Positions 1 through 10,850 are shown, counted from the first letter of the stretch. The stretch: 64,000 bases of DNA from Diospyros lotus (GCF_014633365.1 NC_068339.1:32621316-32685315), one strand, 5' to 3'. Translations and numbers: made by a program. The notes: generated by a model not told the origin, from the letters alone.

Positions 1-320
1 CGATGGGCTCAGACCCGTCGCTAAAAAATAAAAAAATTAAAATTTAGCGACGAGCTCAATCCTGTCTCTAAAAAATAAAAAATAAATAAATAAAATAATT
101 CAAATTTAGCGACGGGTCAACCCCGTCGCTAATCAGCAACAGGTACAACCCCCGTCGCTAATTCCGTCACTAAAAAATATCAGTCGCTAAATTTCAGCGA
201 TGCCATTTTTAGCGACAGAAAGGTACCCGTCACTAAATCCGTCATTAAAAAATTTAGCGACAGATTTTGATGTTTTAGCGACGGAATTTTCCATCGCTAA
301 AACGCTGATTTTTTGTAGTA
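1..320. mobile_element. Terminal part of a CACTA (En/Spm) transposon
   Basis: This stretch is packed with short motifs of the form TTTAGCGACGG and CCGTCGCTAAA in both orientations, the usual look of CACTA subterminal regions. It ends at 320 with TTTTTTGTAGTA, the reverse complement of TACTACAAAAAA, one base from the canonical CACTACAAAAAA terminus. The element continues off the left edge, so its other end and target duplication cannot be seen. No coding sequence lies in the visible part. Confidence 0.7.
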
Positions 321-609
321 TGAGAGAGCATTAGCCTTCTCCAGATTTCTCCTCTTAATATTCATAATGAAACTTCCAATGGATTTTCAAACGGTTGGAA
401 AATTCGACCGTTGGAGTCTGGCAGTCGACTGTTCTAACCGACAGTCGACTCCTTGACACCCGACAGTCGACTCTCGGTCAACCCACAGTCGAGTTCTCAC
501 AGAAAGTCAACTCTCATTGGCCTACAGTCGACTGTCCCTTACTGGGGACGGACACTCAGTCTAGATTTTTAGAAAAATAAAGATTTGCTTGATGATAGAA
601 TACGTAACA
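321..609. repeat. Copia-type LTR remnant, left piece (AGTCGAC-rich)
   Basis: This piece contains about eight copies or near copies of AGTCGACT within 170 bases, plus a phrase around GACCGTTGGAGT that also occurs in the LTR at 5836-7481. It runs directly into the CACTA terminus at 610. The same LTR family resumes at 8415 after the CACTA and again at 23957 after the Tat element. I therefore read it as the oldest layer of this block. The ORF across 395-580 is an artefact of the repeated words. Confidence 0.6.
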
Positions 610-775
610 CACTATAAGAATTTTGAGTTTTAGCAACAGGAAATATTTTGTTGCTAAAGCCCAAAAATCCGTCGCTAAATATTTTTAAATAATTTTGTTA
701 AACTGAACAGATGATGTCATGTTGTGAGGGTGAGGCTATAGTAAATAGGACTTAGATAAATGATGGATTCTTAAT

Positions 776-1047
776 TTAGCCATCACAAAATCTTTTAATG
801 ACAAATTTTGTTCTTCTTGCTGTTGTCAGATAGTCATCGCCTGTTTCCTCATGCAAGATTCTCAGGAAGATGTTTTGGTCAGATTCTGTGACTGCAATTT
901 CAAAACATGGAGCTCGGATAGGAGCGGTGTAGATGATGAGGCAAAAGGCTGTTGTCAAGAAACACAGCAAAGCCAGCCCAGTAAGTTGAGGTGTGGTTGA
1001 CTCAATATCGTCGTGATGGCCTCCCTGAGGACAAAAGACTTAACTGG
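776..1047 (-). pseudogene. Possible captured gene fragment in the CACTA
   Basis: On the minus strand, after an intron-acceptor-like CAG near 1047, an open frame runs to a stop at 776. Read through, it gives a hydrophobic segment (residues like LLCFLTTAFCLIIYTAPI) followed by a charged tail ending KFVIKRF. The composition is protein-like and unlike the surrounding AT-rich DNA. It could be the last exon of a membrane-protein gene picked up by the transposon. I do not recognise the family, and chance cannot be excluded. Confidence 0.3.
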
Positions 1048-1959
1048 AAGATAGGGTAAGTTTCACAACTTCTCATGAAGAATAAAATGGTAAGTAATAA
1101 ATTCATTAAATAAAAAAACGATATCAAAATCAGGCCAGGCCTTGCAACTTTGTTTAAATATCAGGAGCAATTACAAGGCGGAGTAGCATTTTAAATTTGT
1201 ATGTGTATCTAACAAGATCCCTTATGACACAATATACTCAGGTAGAGTAGATATTTCACACAATTTGTTATTTTCAATATCCACCTCTTACCTTGAGAGC
1301 ATTACTTCATTTTCAGTCTTTCCTTTGGCCATGGTACTTCGTATAGTTCACTTCACCTCTGGCTGAAGTAATTGCCTTCGATGCTCACTGTTAGCACCCA
1401 AGTAGAAGCATGTTTATCACAAAAAATCACACACATCAATGATATAGGTACCCCAGAAAAAGCAGGATGAAACCAATACAAAACATTTTGACCTCTTTCC
1501 AAATGAATTTCTCCTACCTAACAACGTGGTAGCAACAATACATGTCTAAGACTAGAAATAAAAATTTGGGAACAATAAAAAGGCGACAGTGATTTCTGCC
1601 CAACTTTCACTTTGTTTCCAGACATTCAATCGACCAAAAGAATAATTAATTCACGACCATCACAAAGTATTACGCACCATATAAAAGATTGTGTAAAATA
1701 TTTTTGGTGCCTATTTTCTTTGTTTCGGTTTTCTTTTGTATATTTTACTTTGCACATGTACAAGTAGAGAACTTCTTTGAGTTCTTGATGGGGGAAAAAT
1801 AAATACCTAGCTATAGATGGCATATAATTTTACAAATTACAATAGGTTATGAAAGGCCACAATTTTACTTGGTACAAATACAATTCACATGATTATGTCA
1901 AATAAACTAAAAAAAGAAACAGAATCCTTTGATTCTATACAAATGTCTATGACGAACTT

Positions 1960-2125
1960 AGTAAAATTATATACATACACACAGAATACACACACACATA
2001 ATACATACACACACACATATATACATATATACACTCACACAAAATATATACACACACACAGAATACATATACACACACATATATACATATATACACACAC
2101 AAGCAGAATATATATAGATATACAT
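1960..2125. repeat. CA/TA-rich microsatellite
   Basis: Alternating runs of ACACAC and ATATAC units cover this interval. Open frames across it on both strands (Thr-His-Ile or Val-Cys-Tyr rich) are repeat artefacts. Confidence 0.95.
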
Positions 2126-2431
2126 ATACATATACCTTCGAGGCGGCAGAGGCGGATCTAGCATCGACGGAGGCAGATCTGGCATCGGCGGAGGCAGAGG
2201 CGGAGTTCGATTGAGTTGGAGGCTGCGGCGACGGCGAACGAAGGCGGAAGTGACGGCGACAATAGGAGGCGGAAACGGCGGCGCCGATAGGAGGCGGAGG
2301 CAACGGCGGATGGATCGACGGCGGGAGTAGTTCACAGATAGAGAGCGAGAGAGAGAGAGAGAGAGAGATGGGTCAGTTAGGGTTAAAAATTGCAGGGACT
2401 TGGGGAAGGAGGCAGGGGCATCTCCCCCCAC
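2126..2431. other. GC-rich island inside the CACTA, possibly a captured exon or 5' UTR
   Basis: This block of GGCGG and GGAGGC-type words is far richer in GC than the AT-rich DNA on both sides and ends in a GA microsatellite at about 2345-2368. A minus-strand ORF of 154 residues crosses it, but its product is low-complexity Ser/Pro/Arg and joins the microsatellite. I do not call a gene. The abrupt composition change fits a captured promoter, UTR or first-exon segment of a host gene. Confidence 0.4.
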
Positions 2432-3735
2432 AATTTTTGTTTTTATTTTTTGAAGTATTTACTGGTTATATAAATATTAAATAGTTTATGAAAATAATAT
2501 TATTAATTATTTAATCAATAAAAATAAAATAATTTATGATTAATGATAACTAATAAAATAATAATCTAAAATATGGTAATAAAATAATTTAAATTATTGC
2601 ATCAAATTAATATTTATTTAAAAATATAATTATATTATAAATATAATAATTATAATAAATAAGTTTGATATATTATAAATCTAAAATTAATTTTTTAGTT
2701 TTTTATTTTTCTGGTATTTAAAAAAATATTAAATAAAAATGTCACAAAAATTATTTAATGAATAAAAATAGAAAAATATAAGCAAAATAAGTTTAGGGGA
2801 CCAAAAATATTTAATGAAAAATAATTTGTATGTGTTTAATATCAACTCAAAATATATGAAAAAATATCAACTTTAGTTTTCAAATGCTAAACAGGCTGAT
2901 TACACTATAAGTCCAAAACTTAAAAACATATGTAAAGCAATATTCTTCTTAAAAATTAAAATACAAATTGTACAAATACAAAAATATGAGAACGTTAGTC
3001 TTGCTTATAATTTAATATTTTATTATATAAGAAGAAAGATAAATTGTGATCTGATGTTCAAACTATTTATTCAATTATTCTTAAAAAAGATAAATTTAAT
3101 GCTTTATTAATTAATGAATTATTAGTTTAAGTTAAAAGTAGTTTTAAGTTTAAATTATGTGTTACAATGAATTATTAATTGTGTAAATAAAATAAATCAA
3201 TAATATTTTAAATAATTAATAACATTTAATAAATATATATCAAACACAATGCATTTATTGAATGAATAATTTTATACGGGAAAATGTCTCGATTAAGATG
3301 CAAAAGAGTATCTTTTGATGTCTTTGAGAAGATTGTAAAAAGAAAAATAAGTTTAAGGCATGAATAAGATCACTTGTAAACTTTTGATATATAAGTCAAT
3401 TTTGTATTGAAAGTGAAATTATAGTTTTACTAAATTTGTGAGCATATCTTAACATTTAATATTTTGTACAATTTAATAAATATTACCAATAGTTTATTAT
3501 TATACATTTAATATATTTTATATTTTATGCACAAAAAATATATTAATTAATATATTGAGAATTTAACCAAATTATGTTTTTTAAACTTAATATATTTATT
3601 TAAATTAAAACTTTTAAATTTTACAAATTAATTTTTTATATTCATCTCATATCTAAATGTATATTTAATTTTAAATTTTTTATATTTATATATTAATATA
3701 TTTATTTTTTATAAAATTATTTATTTATTTTTTCA
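2432..3735. other. AT-rich DNA with no recognisable feature
   Basis: This is very AT-rich, with many short TTTAATAT-like words and stops in all frames. It lies inside the CACTA between its interior and its right subterminal region. I see no gene, terminal repeat or target duplication in it. Confidence 0.7.
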
Positions 3736-4132
3736 ATTTAGCAACATACTAAATTTCCATCATTGATTAGAATTTTTTTAATTTTTTAAAAATATTAATA
3801 GAAATTTATTTTGTCTCTAAATTTAAAATAAAATAAAATAATTTTAATATTTTTTAAAATAAAAAAATAAATTTAACTACAAATTTGGATAATTCATTGC
3901 TAATTTAGTGACGGAAAAAATATTCATCGCTAATTTTTTTGAAAAAGATTTATGTAATTAACGATGGATTATTTAGTGATGGAAAACATAATCCATCGCT
4001 AAATACATAAAAAAATTAACTTTTTTAAAATTTTTAAACTTTTAGCAACGAACAACTTTAGCGACGGATTTTATATTCGATCGTTGATTTGGCAACGGAA
4101 TGGAATTTCCTTCGCTAAGTTTTATATATATA
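3736..4132. repeat. CACTA right subterminal region, first part
   Basis: Degenerate copies of TTTAGCGACGGA and its inverse, spaced every 30-60 bases, resume here. They stop at 4132 where the Helitron begins. The same pattern continues at 8248-8414 on the other side of the Helitron. Confidence 0.7.
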
Positions 4133-4143
4133 CTAGCGTATAC

Positions 4144-4161
4144 CCGTGCCTAAAAGCACGG
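4144..4161 (-). other. Helitron 3' terminal hairpin
   Basis: The arms CCGTGC and GCACGG form a 6 bp stem around a 6-base loop, 7 bases inside the CTAG terminus. This is the standard Helitron transposition-stop structure. Confidence 0.8.
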
Positions 4162-4179
4162 TATAAATAATATTAAAAT

Positions 4180-4350
4180 TAAAGGGTGAGAGCCCTCAGG
4201 CACAGTACAGTTGGTGGGATTGGGCACACAATAGGCTTGCTAGCCTGTGTTCGAATTCTAATGGCTGCATTTCTATTTCTCATCCTCCATGTACCTTGGG
4301 GCTAAAATGATGGGGGTGTCTGTAAGAGGACATAATCCCAAGATTAGAGG
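4180..4350 (+). repeat. tRNA-derived SINE-like unit
   Basis: A box-A-like CAGTTGGTGGG lies at 4208-4218 and a box-B match GTTCGAATTC at 4249-4258. The spacing is close to that of an internal RNA polymerase III promoter. The segment around them (GTGAGAGCCC before, TGGCTGCATTTC after) reads like the head of a tRNA-derived plant SINE. The 3' end and target duplication are not clear. Confidence 0.5.
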
Positions 4351-4751
4351 GTGAGAAACCCATGTCCCATCCAAATGTTAGACACAAATGGTGAGAAACC
4401 CATGTGAATGATATCCAAATGTGTGGTCTCTCCATCTAAATACTTCTCCAAGCCATCCGAATGCATCATGCCTCATTTGAATGTGATCAAGCATCCAACA
4501 CATCTGACTGGCTCAAGCCTCATTCAGATGCCTTAGGTTAAACACTACCATTTTCTTCCTTATACACTCGATCACACCCACCTACTTACACATAACACCC
4601 AAGCAACTTACACCTAACATCAACATTCCAATTCATTAAATCGCACAACATTACATTATAATCCGATTACTATCAAGGCATGCAAAATCATTCCTGAGTC
4701 CCAACATTGAGTTACTAAACAAATTTACTAATTTTTTTTTTCAAATGTCAC

Positions 4752-4910
4752 AAATTAATCAAATATTCACATACAAACAAATGTATAATCAAATATACAA
4801 ATTAATCAAATATTCGCATACAAACAAATGTATAATCAAATACACAAATTAATCAAATATTCGCATACAAACAAATACATAATTAAATACACAAATTAAT
4901 CAAAATATAA
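4752..4910. repeat. 47 bp tandem repeat, about 3.4 copies
   Basis: Units beginning AAATTAATCAAATATTC start at 4752, 4799, 4846 and 4893, exactly 47 bases apart. They are AT-rich, differ at a few positions and lie inside the Helitron. Confidence 0.9.
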
Positions 4911-5252
4911 TTAAAACCCAATACTTCAATATATACAAAATTTATATAAAATACATAAATAAAAATTTATATAAAATACATAAGAAACCCAGAGAAACTT
5001 TAAAGAGAAACCCAGAGAAACAATGACTAAGTGAGCGTGAGTGAAGTTTCAACACATCAAGAAGAAACAAATTAAGCCTTAGGAATCCGATGAAATTTTG
5101 GGCGGAAGAAGAAAGTGAAAAGAATCAAAATATGTGTGTGTATACTATAAATGAATGACCTATATGCAAAGATCAAGAACAGATTGAAACTTCAAACAAT
5201 ACCCACCCCCACCTAAGAAAAGAATCAAATAATGGAAACAAAATACTGAAAC

Positions 5253-5336
5253 CTACCAGTTGTCGCTCAGTTCATCGGGAGTCGACAACTCGATGACCGA
5301 TGACGGAGGCGACAGTGGGTCGAACTTGTCCATGGC
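5253..5336 (-). pseudogene. Second captured exon-like fragment
   Basis: Directly downstream of the Tubby-like fragment, in the same open frame after its splice donor, is a short GC-rich coding-like stretch (Met-Asp-Lys-Phe-Asp-Pro and on, ending Asp-Asn-Trp). A GTAGGT donor-like site ends it at 5253. Its composition differs from the intron-like DNA beyond. It looks like an exon of a second host gene fused by the Helitron. The source gene is not recognised. Confidence 0.35.
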
Positions 5337-5357
5337 AGCGCTGCCCCCCTTATTTAC

Positions 5358-5708
5358 CTGTTTCAGTGAAATGGGAAAGGTGAGTCTCCCACATTCCTCT
5401 AAAGTCTTGACAATCTCCTTTGTAATATCCCTCCATGATTTGCAAACTGATGCACAAAAAATAACTACCGTTCTTGCAGGCCAGGATGTTTCACTTTCTT
5501 CAACCCTTCGGATTATGTCCAAAAGCAACTCTGGAGGTAAGTTAGCCCATTATCCTTGTTTAACTAGCGAAAAAAGGGGGGCCACATCAGGGGCAAGGTG
5601 AGATCGGGTCTGACTACGCTAATGCTTGCCTTCCACCCCTCGTTTGGATATGCTCCCAATGCCATCTTTCATCTCCCTTATCTCACGTACGAAACTTTTG
5701 AAGGACAT
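5358..5708 (-). pseudogene. Tubby-like F-box protein (TLP) gene fragment captured by the Helitron
   Basis: Minus-strand translation from an ATG at 5708 begins Met-Ser-Phe-Lys-Ser-Phe-Val-Arg-Glu, like the N-terminus of plant Tubby-like F-box proteins. Two in-frame stops lie in the variable region, and then comes a well-kept F-box: LPPELLLDIIRRVEESETSW, followed by WPAR, CASVCKSWRDITKEIV and LTFPISLKQ. Plant TLPs use this F-box to bind SKP1-type subunits and have a C-terminal Tubby domain, which is absent here. The homology stops at CAG/GTAAAT (5358/5357), a splice donor matching an exon end. It is therefore a genomic rather than cDNA capture, and a broken fragment rather than a gene. Confidence 0.8.
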
Positions 5709-5806
5709 CTCTACTGAACATAAAATCCACCTGTTCTTAGAAATATTTCAGCTGCAACCACGTCAAAAGGAAATATAAATGCAAGCTATGTGTGTGTGTG
5801 CGTTGG

Positions 5807-5819
5807 GGGGGGGGGGGGG
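5807..5819. repeat. Poly-G run
   Basis: A run of about 13 G follows a short TG repeat, just left of the Copia-type LTR. Confidence 0.9.
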
Positions 5820-5835
5820 TTATCAACGAGGAAAA

Positions 5836-7481
5836 TGTTAGAATGAGAGGTGCTATGGCACATACTAAGAGGGGGGTTGAATTGGTTATTTTAAAAATTT
5901 AATTAAACTTGAAAATCTTTTTAACACAAATTGAGGTTTTAGGAAATAAAATGTGAAGTATATAAAAATGACAGATGTAAGTTTACAAAGATAAATATGT
6001 GAACCAAGTGAGGAATAAAGAAATGCTTGGAAAGATAAATAGATCAAAGAGCACAAGCACAAGAAACACAAGGATTTATAGTGGTTCGGCTTAACCCAAG
6101 CCTAATCTACTACCTTAACTCCTTACTAAGGATTTTGCAAACAATCCATTAAAACCCCCTACTTAAACCAAGTAGGTCCTCTAGTCCAAGACTAGGAATT
6201 ACAACCTCCCACTCAAATGGGCCCTCTAGCTACACAAGTTAGGCAAATAACAACAATTCAAATGAAAGAGAGAAACTAAGAGTTAACACTCTTAGTTACA
6301 AGTTCTCTCACAATGAAAACTAGGCTTAAGAATAGATTTACAATGATATAACGAAGCCTTGCATAGAAAAATATAACAATGAAAGCACAGACTCTTGTAA
6401 AGCTCGAATAAACTGATTTCTAATCTCTATCTCAACTCATTTCCGTCCATGAGCCTTTTCTTGATCATCCATGACTTGTGTTTATAAGCTTCCCAAAAGA
6501 TTGAAGAGAAATGTAGCCATTTGTGACCGTTGGAGTTGAAAAACTAGCTGTTATAGCTTTCTGTGAAAAGAGATAGCTGACAGAAGATAATGTATAGTTG
6601 ACTATATTTCCAAGTAAAACAAAAGCATAGTCGACAGACAAGAAAGCATAGTCAACTATTTCTCAACCAAAACTTCTCATAGTCAACAAATCCTTTCACA
6701 TAGTCGACAAATCAAAAATACAAAGAAAATTTTGAATATCATGTGTAAACATAGTCGACAGAATAATTAGCATAGTCGACTATCCTTATATGATAGTCGA
6801 TAAAATGGAAAATAGTCGATAGAAGCCACACATAATCGACAGATCATTCAAGTATAGTCGACTATCCTTAGCCATAGTCGACTATCCTTAATAACATAGT
6901 CGACTATTAACAGGCATAGTCGACAGCACTAAACAACATAGTCGACCATCCATTTGGAAAATTTGAAAACTTAATAGATAACATGTCCTCATTTTGTTTA
7001 ATTTATATTTTACCTTCCATTTACTTTAATACATAAATGTAAATAAGAAAGTACTTCCCATTTGGATTCAATAAAAATATCTAAAAAATCAAAATGCATA
7101 AGAATAAGAAAGTAGAATTTGGGTTTTAGTACAAATTTAGGATTTTGCAATTTTACCACCTCCAATATATACACTTTCTATTTCTTGAAAAATTCGTTAA
7201 AATTCATTTTATCACTAATGAATGTTAGCTATTGAATTACCAGGAGTTAGTTTTCTAAAAAGAAAACATTTTCATATATGTCTCTTTATAAGGTGCTAAC
7301 CTTCCAAACTTAGAAAAATATGACTTTGAAATCTTGATACTTGAAATTTATTTAATTTTCATTCTCACAAAGTAATACTTAATATTGAAATTGATTTATG
7401 TTGAAAACCACAACCTTGATTCATGACTTAGGGATTATAATTTTTCATCATCAAAACTAAGTACACAAAAGTAAAACAACA
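5836..7481 (+). mobile_element. Copia-type (SIRE-like) solo LTR
   Basis: It starts TGTTAGAATGAGAGG, soon followed by ACTAAGAGGGGGGTTGAATTGG and later TTTATAGTGGTTCGGC, phrases typical of SIRE/Maximus Copia LTRs. It ends near CATCATCAAAACTAAG and AAAACAACA at about 7481. The flanks GAAAA and AAAAA fit a 5 bp duplication with one change, but the right edge lies in poly-A and is uncertain. No internal Copia domain accompanies it, so it is a solo LTR. Its 3' third matches the LTR remnants at 8415-8480 and 23957-24320. Confidence 0.6.
6590..6950. repeat. Dispersed AGTCGAC word cluster
   Basis: About 18 copies or one-base variants of CATAGTCGAC(TA) occur at irregular 15-30 base spacing within the Copia-type LTR. 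The word is a near palindrome (GTCGAC). The spacers do not repeat. Confidence 0.9.
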
Positions 7482-7912
7482 AAAAAATCTCAAAAATAAT
7501 ATTGCCAAGAATAAAGCTGCTGCAAATAAGATCCACTTGAAGAAAGATAAACCGAATCCACATTCAAAAAATTTGGAGAAGAACTGTGGCATTTAAAAAA
7601 AAAAATAACTTCTCTCTAAACGTCTTATAAAAATACAGCAGAAAAAAGAAAAAGAAAAAGAAGAAGATGAGAACTTCAACTTTCACAATCCTGCATAATT
7701 TACCTCGTCTATGTTCCAAATCAGTTCAATCACCCCTAAGCTATAGAAATGTACAAAGCTTATGAAGTCGATTTAAGCCTAAAAATACAAAAGGATCAGC
7801 ATAAATTTCAGCAAGCAGAAATAATCTTTACCATAAAAAATCTTCATATCCAGAAAATTCACTCCCTCATGTCATTCTAGCACCTCGATCTGATCAGAAA
7901 TCAACAATGAAA

Positions 7913-8191
7913 CTAAAAAACAAAAGGCAGGATCAGGCTGATCACGGCGACGTCGTGGGCCAGGGTGAGGAATGTGCCGAACCAAATCCAAACGCCGGGT
8001 AGTGGGAAGAAGAAGAGACCGAAGTGATGAAGGCAACAGTGAGAGTGGTCTCTGATGAAGAAGAGAGGAAACAAAAGCTGAGATAGGGAGAGAGAGAGAG
8101 AGATAGAGAGGGAAGGTGGGGAGACAGAGGTGATGGGCGGGAACAAAAAATCATCACAATCATTCATTTCAGCCAATTTGATCTCAGCCAT
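7913..8191 (-). pseudogene. Exon-like fragment near the Helitron 5' end
   Basis: A minus-strand ORF of 92 residues starts Met-Ala-Glu-Ile and runs through a Ser/Leu stretch made by a GA microsatellite. It ends in a protein-like hydrophobic segment (LPGVWIWFGTFLTLAHDVAV). The last part could be a captured transmembrane exon. The family is not recognised, and the ORF as a whole is probably not a gene. Confidence 0.25.
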
Positions 8192-8247
8192 TCAAATGTC
8201 TATACATTTGAGACATTTCAAAAGCCATCTTGTTTTATTATATAGAT

Positions 8248-8414
8248 ATTTTTTATTTTTTTATTATTTTAGCGATAGAATATTGTTCTGTCTCTAATCC
8301 GTCGCTAATTTTACTAATTTTTTTTCCTTCACTCCATTATAATTCCGTCACTAAATAGCGACGAAAATGTCTATTGCTAAAAATCCATCGCTAAAACTCG
8401 AATTTCTTGTAATG
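8248..8414. repeat. CACTA right subterminal region and terminus
   Basis: TTTAGCGACGGA-like repeats in both orientations resume directly after the Helitron and end with the CACTA terminus at 8414, followed by ACA. Confidence 0.75.
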
Positions 8415-8480
8415 ACATGAATTCATTACAAGATATTTACAAATAAATGTCCACATTTTCTTTAATTTATATTTTATCTT
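8415..8480. repeat. Copia-type LTR remnant, middle piece
   Basis: The phrase ATGTCCACATTTTCTTTAA matches ATGTCCTCATTTTGTTTAA in the LTR at about 6979. The piece is bounded by the CACTA on the left and the Tat LTR on the right. Confidence 0.65.
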
Positions 8481-8481
8481 T

Positions 8482-9524
8482 TGTTATGCATGGGAAAACA
8501 CGCAAATAAGAAAATAATAGAAGTGTCATGTGGCGGCCCAAAGAAGCGCCAAATGGTGAGACCACCATGGGTGACTAGGGAGGTCACCTGGGGGGCTAGT
8601 ACCCCCGAGTGAGGGTCACTCGGGGGTGGTAGAAAGCTGCACCCCCGTGTGCCACTCAGTGGGAGGGGCACAAGGTGCGGCCCCCTCGCCCCGTGCAGTT
8701 AAGCAGCATGCGGTTGCTTGGTGAGGGGTCGCCCACCTAGGCTTCCCCGAGTGATCTTACTCAGGGAGGCTATGCCACTACGCGCGCAGGCGGCTACGCA
8801 TGGAGGCAGCCCACCAGGCCTTACCCCCGAGTGAGGGTCACCCGCACGCGCCGCTGCCTTCTTGCACTCGCATAGCAGAAGCCCCCACACGCCTGACCGC
8901 CCCTTGAGCCTGTGCGGCTTCCTCGCACCTGGCCCCACGCATGTATGGCCTCACACGTGCGATCTCTCCTTCTTGCTCGCGCCTGCATCCTTGCCTGCGC
9001 TCGCACACACCCCCAAGTGAGGGTCATTAGGGGTGCCACGCCCATATTTGAGTGCCCCATGTCCTCGTGCCAACACCTCCAAAAGAATCGGCCTAAAACT
9101 ACCCCTACGAGACTCAGTCAAAGCCTCTCCGAGATTTTTACCATGAAGATCGGGTCACATGACACATGGATGCCCCTCCTATCGCTATAAATAGGAGGTT
9201 TCTCTCACTCATTCGGTATGCAAACTCTAATACTCATACTTATTTTTTTCTTTTAAGCATTTCACTCCTACTAATCTGACTTAAGCATCGGAGGGATTGC
9301 ACGGGGATTCACACCTGCGTCCCTAACCGATTTTCTTTTCAGTAAGTCATCCATCATCTGAAGGAGTCATCCATCCCCCAAGTGAGGTCATCCATTGCTT
9401 AGCTCTGCAGCACGAGAGTCATCCCTCCACCAAAGTGAGGCCATCCATCGCTCAGATAAGCTATAAGCGGGTCATTCATTGGCGATTTCCCTTTTTACAA
9501 ATTTATTATTGTAACCGTGTAACA
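8482..9524 (+). repeat. Tat element 5' LTR
   Basis: It begins TGTTATGCATGGG and ends GTGTAACA. It shares long blocks with the 3' LTR, such as GGCCCAAAGAAG, GAGACCACCATGGGTGAC and CACCTCCAAAAGAATCG. The middle is GC-rich with repeated GAGTGAGGGTCAC words. A TATA-like CTATAAATAGGAGG lies at about 9184. The short ORFs across the GC-rich part are not genes. Confidence 0.85.
8601..8627. repeat. Perfect inverted repeat in the Tat LTR
   Basis: The 12-base arms ACCCCCGAGTGA and TCACTCGGGGGT flank a GGG loop. The same words recur as single arms through both LTRs, for example near 8823, 9009, 22920 and 23038. Confidence 0.9.
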
Positions 9525-9525
9525 A

Positions 9526-9548
9526 CAATTGGTGCTATCTATGGGAAA
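9526..9548 (+). promoter_or_regulatory. Primer-binding-site region of the Tat element
   Basis: The bases directly after the 5' LTR read CAATTGGTGCTATCTATGGG, a degenerate TGGCGCC-type sequence as found next to many Gypsy LTRs. The exact tRNA cannot be assigned. Confidence 0.45.
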
Positions 9549-10476
9549 CGCAAACAAAAATCTATAGAATGACCCCCTCGTCATGGTACAAACCCGAAGT
9601 AATCGTCAGACTCTCTCCTGTGGTGCCCAATCGCCTCAACGAGAGACCCTCCCTCAGGCGGAAGATCAACATCAATCCATTCATGAGGGCTAGCTACCCC
9701 TCATCCATGAGGGTCATCCACCCTTCATCCATGAGGGACATCCCCCCTACCCATGGGGGTCAGCCGTCCCTCACCCATCAATCCCCTCGTGAGGGTCACC
9801 CATCCCTTACTCATCAGTAGTCGCCTCTTCTAGAGCCTCCTCACCCATTAGGGGTTTAACTTCAGGTGCCGTCTCTTACTGCCTCACATGTCCTCTCGGG
9901 ACCCTATCCATGTATAAAGATCCCACTTGTGGTTCCTTGGGCTAAGTACGAGGCCCGACGACAACAACATGCTGAAGGGATGCAAGCTCTTCGTGAAATG
10001 GTTGGAATTTTGTAAGGTTTGGTTCCTTACGGGTCAATCTCGGCCGGATTAAGGAATTTTATACCAGAAACAGCTCCGTCACATAGGGTTCATCAGGAGG
10101 TACCAGGGAATGGCTCCTATCGGGAAGCGAGCCCTGAAACTCATGCTCAACTTGTCCCTACTTGAAACAATCAACCAAGAGCTCCTTTAAGAGGGGCGCA
10201 TAGCCAAACTTCTCCCTATCAAGGAAATTATGGAGGAATTGATCATTGAAAGACAGAAAGACGAAGTCTGCGAGAAGGAGGATATTCTGAAACGGTAGCC
10301 AGTACTCCCATGGAAAGAGGTCGAGATTCCAAACCCGCAACTAAATAGAATGATGGGCCTGATGACAACCCTACTGCATTTAGTGCATGGGAAGCAACTG
10401 TCATGAAAAAAATGATTGAACGGGTGCTATAATAGAATAAGTTATTACCCGCTTCCGAGGAACAATTCCGAGGTTT
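9549..10476 (+). other. Tat 5' leader and degenerate start of gag
   Basis: Irregular repeats of CCATGAGGGTCATCCA lie at 9675-9815. The rest reads like the proline-rich N-terminal part of a Tat gag, with many stops. No intact ORF is present. Confidence 0.5.
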
Positions 10477-10850
10477 GTGGCAAAAGTAATGGAGAAACCC
10501 TTACCGAGAAAGTTTAAGATGCCTCAAATAAACCCTTATTCAGGCAAGGATGAACCTTATGATCATGTTCAAAATTATGAATCTTTAATGATGCTTCATG
10601 GATGGGATGATGAGATAATGTGTAGGGTATTCCCATTAACCTTAACTGGGCATGCTCGAGCCTAGTTTAACGGTTTACCTGAAGCATCCATTTCTTTATT
10701 TGGGCAGTTAAAAACGGAGTTTATTAAGGCATTCGTTATTAACAGTCAGAGAAAAAAGGATGCAACATATCTCCTTAGCATTCGATAAGCGAATAAAGAA
10801 ACCCTACGCCACTACGTCCCGATTGATGAAAGGATTTTACTGCATGGTAA
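10477..10850 (+). pseudogene. gag: Tat gag (capsid) fragment
   Basis: The translation contains KFKMPQINPYSGKDEPYDH, then DEIMCRVFPLTLTGHARA. After a stop at 10665 the same frame continues through FNGLPEASISLFGQL and DATYLLSIR. These are the conserved blocks of the retrotransposon gag domain in Tat elements, which forms the particle shell and packages RNA. The N-terminus and the zinc knuckle are not visible, and stops break the frame. It is not functional. Confidence 0.8.

Larger units (their letters stand above)
4133..8247 (-). mobile_element. Non-autonomous Helitron carrying gene fragments
   Basis: Read on the minus strand, the element begins TCTATATAATAAAAC at 8247. It ends with a 6 bp-stem hairpin (4144-4161), a 7-base gap and CTAG at 4136-4133. 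The flanking bases are A before the TC end and T after the CTAG end, the classic Helitron A/T insertion site. No Rep/helicase ORF is present, so it is non-autonomous. It interrupts the right subterminal repeats of the CACTA. It contains a Tubby-like F-box fragment, other exon-like pieces, a SINE-like unit and a Copia-type LTR that entered later. Confidence 0.8.
610..8414. mobile_element. CACTA transposon, non-autonomous, target duplication ACA
   Basis: The left end starts CACTATAAGAATTTTGAG at 610. The right end is the inverted counterpart, ending ACTCGAATTTCTTGTAATG at 8414, with one change in the terminal CACTA. Both ends run into TTTTAGCGACGG-type subterminal repeats. The 3 bp flanks are ACA at 607-609 and ACA at 8415-8417, a proper CACTA target duplication. 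No transposase ORF is present. Without the Helitron nested at 4133-8247 the element is about 3.7 kb. It sits inside a Copia-type LTR whose sequence rejoins across it. Confidence 0.8.

Noticed and set aside
1889..2431. Three overlapping ORFs of 90-154 residues
   Set aside because: They run through CA/TA and GA microsatellites and a GC-rich repeat. The products are low complexity and match no family.
4200..4260. A true tRNA gene
   Set aside because: Box A and box B matches exist, but no cloverleaf with acceptor and anticodon stems can be drawn. A SINE head is the better reading.
8474..9190. Cluster of GC-rich ORFs on both strands
   Set aside because: They lie in the Tat LTR and come from its repeated GAGTGAGGGTCAC words. 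The same artefact appears in the 3' LTR at 22638-23528.
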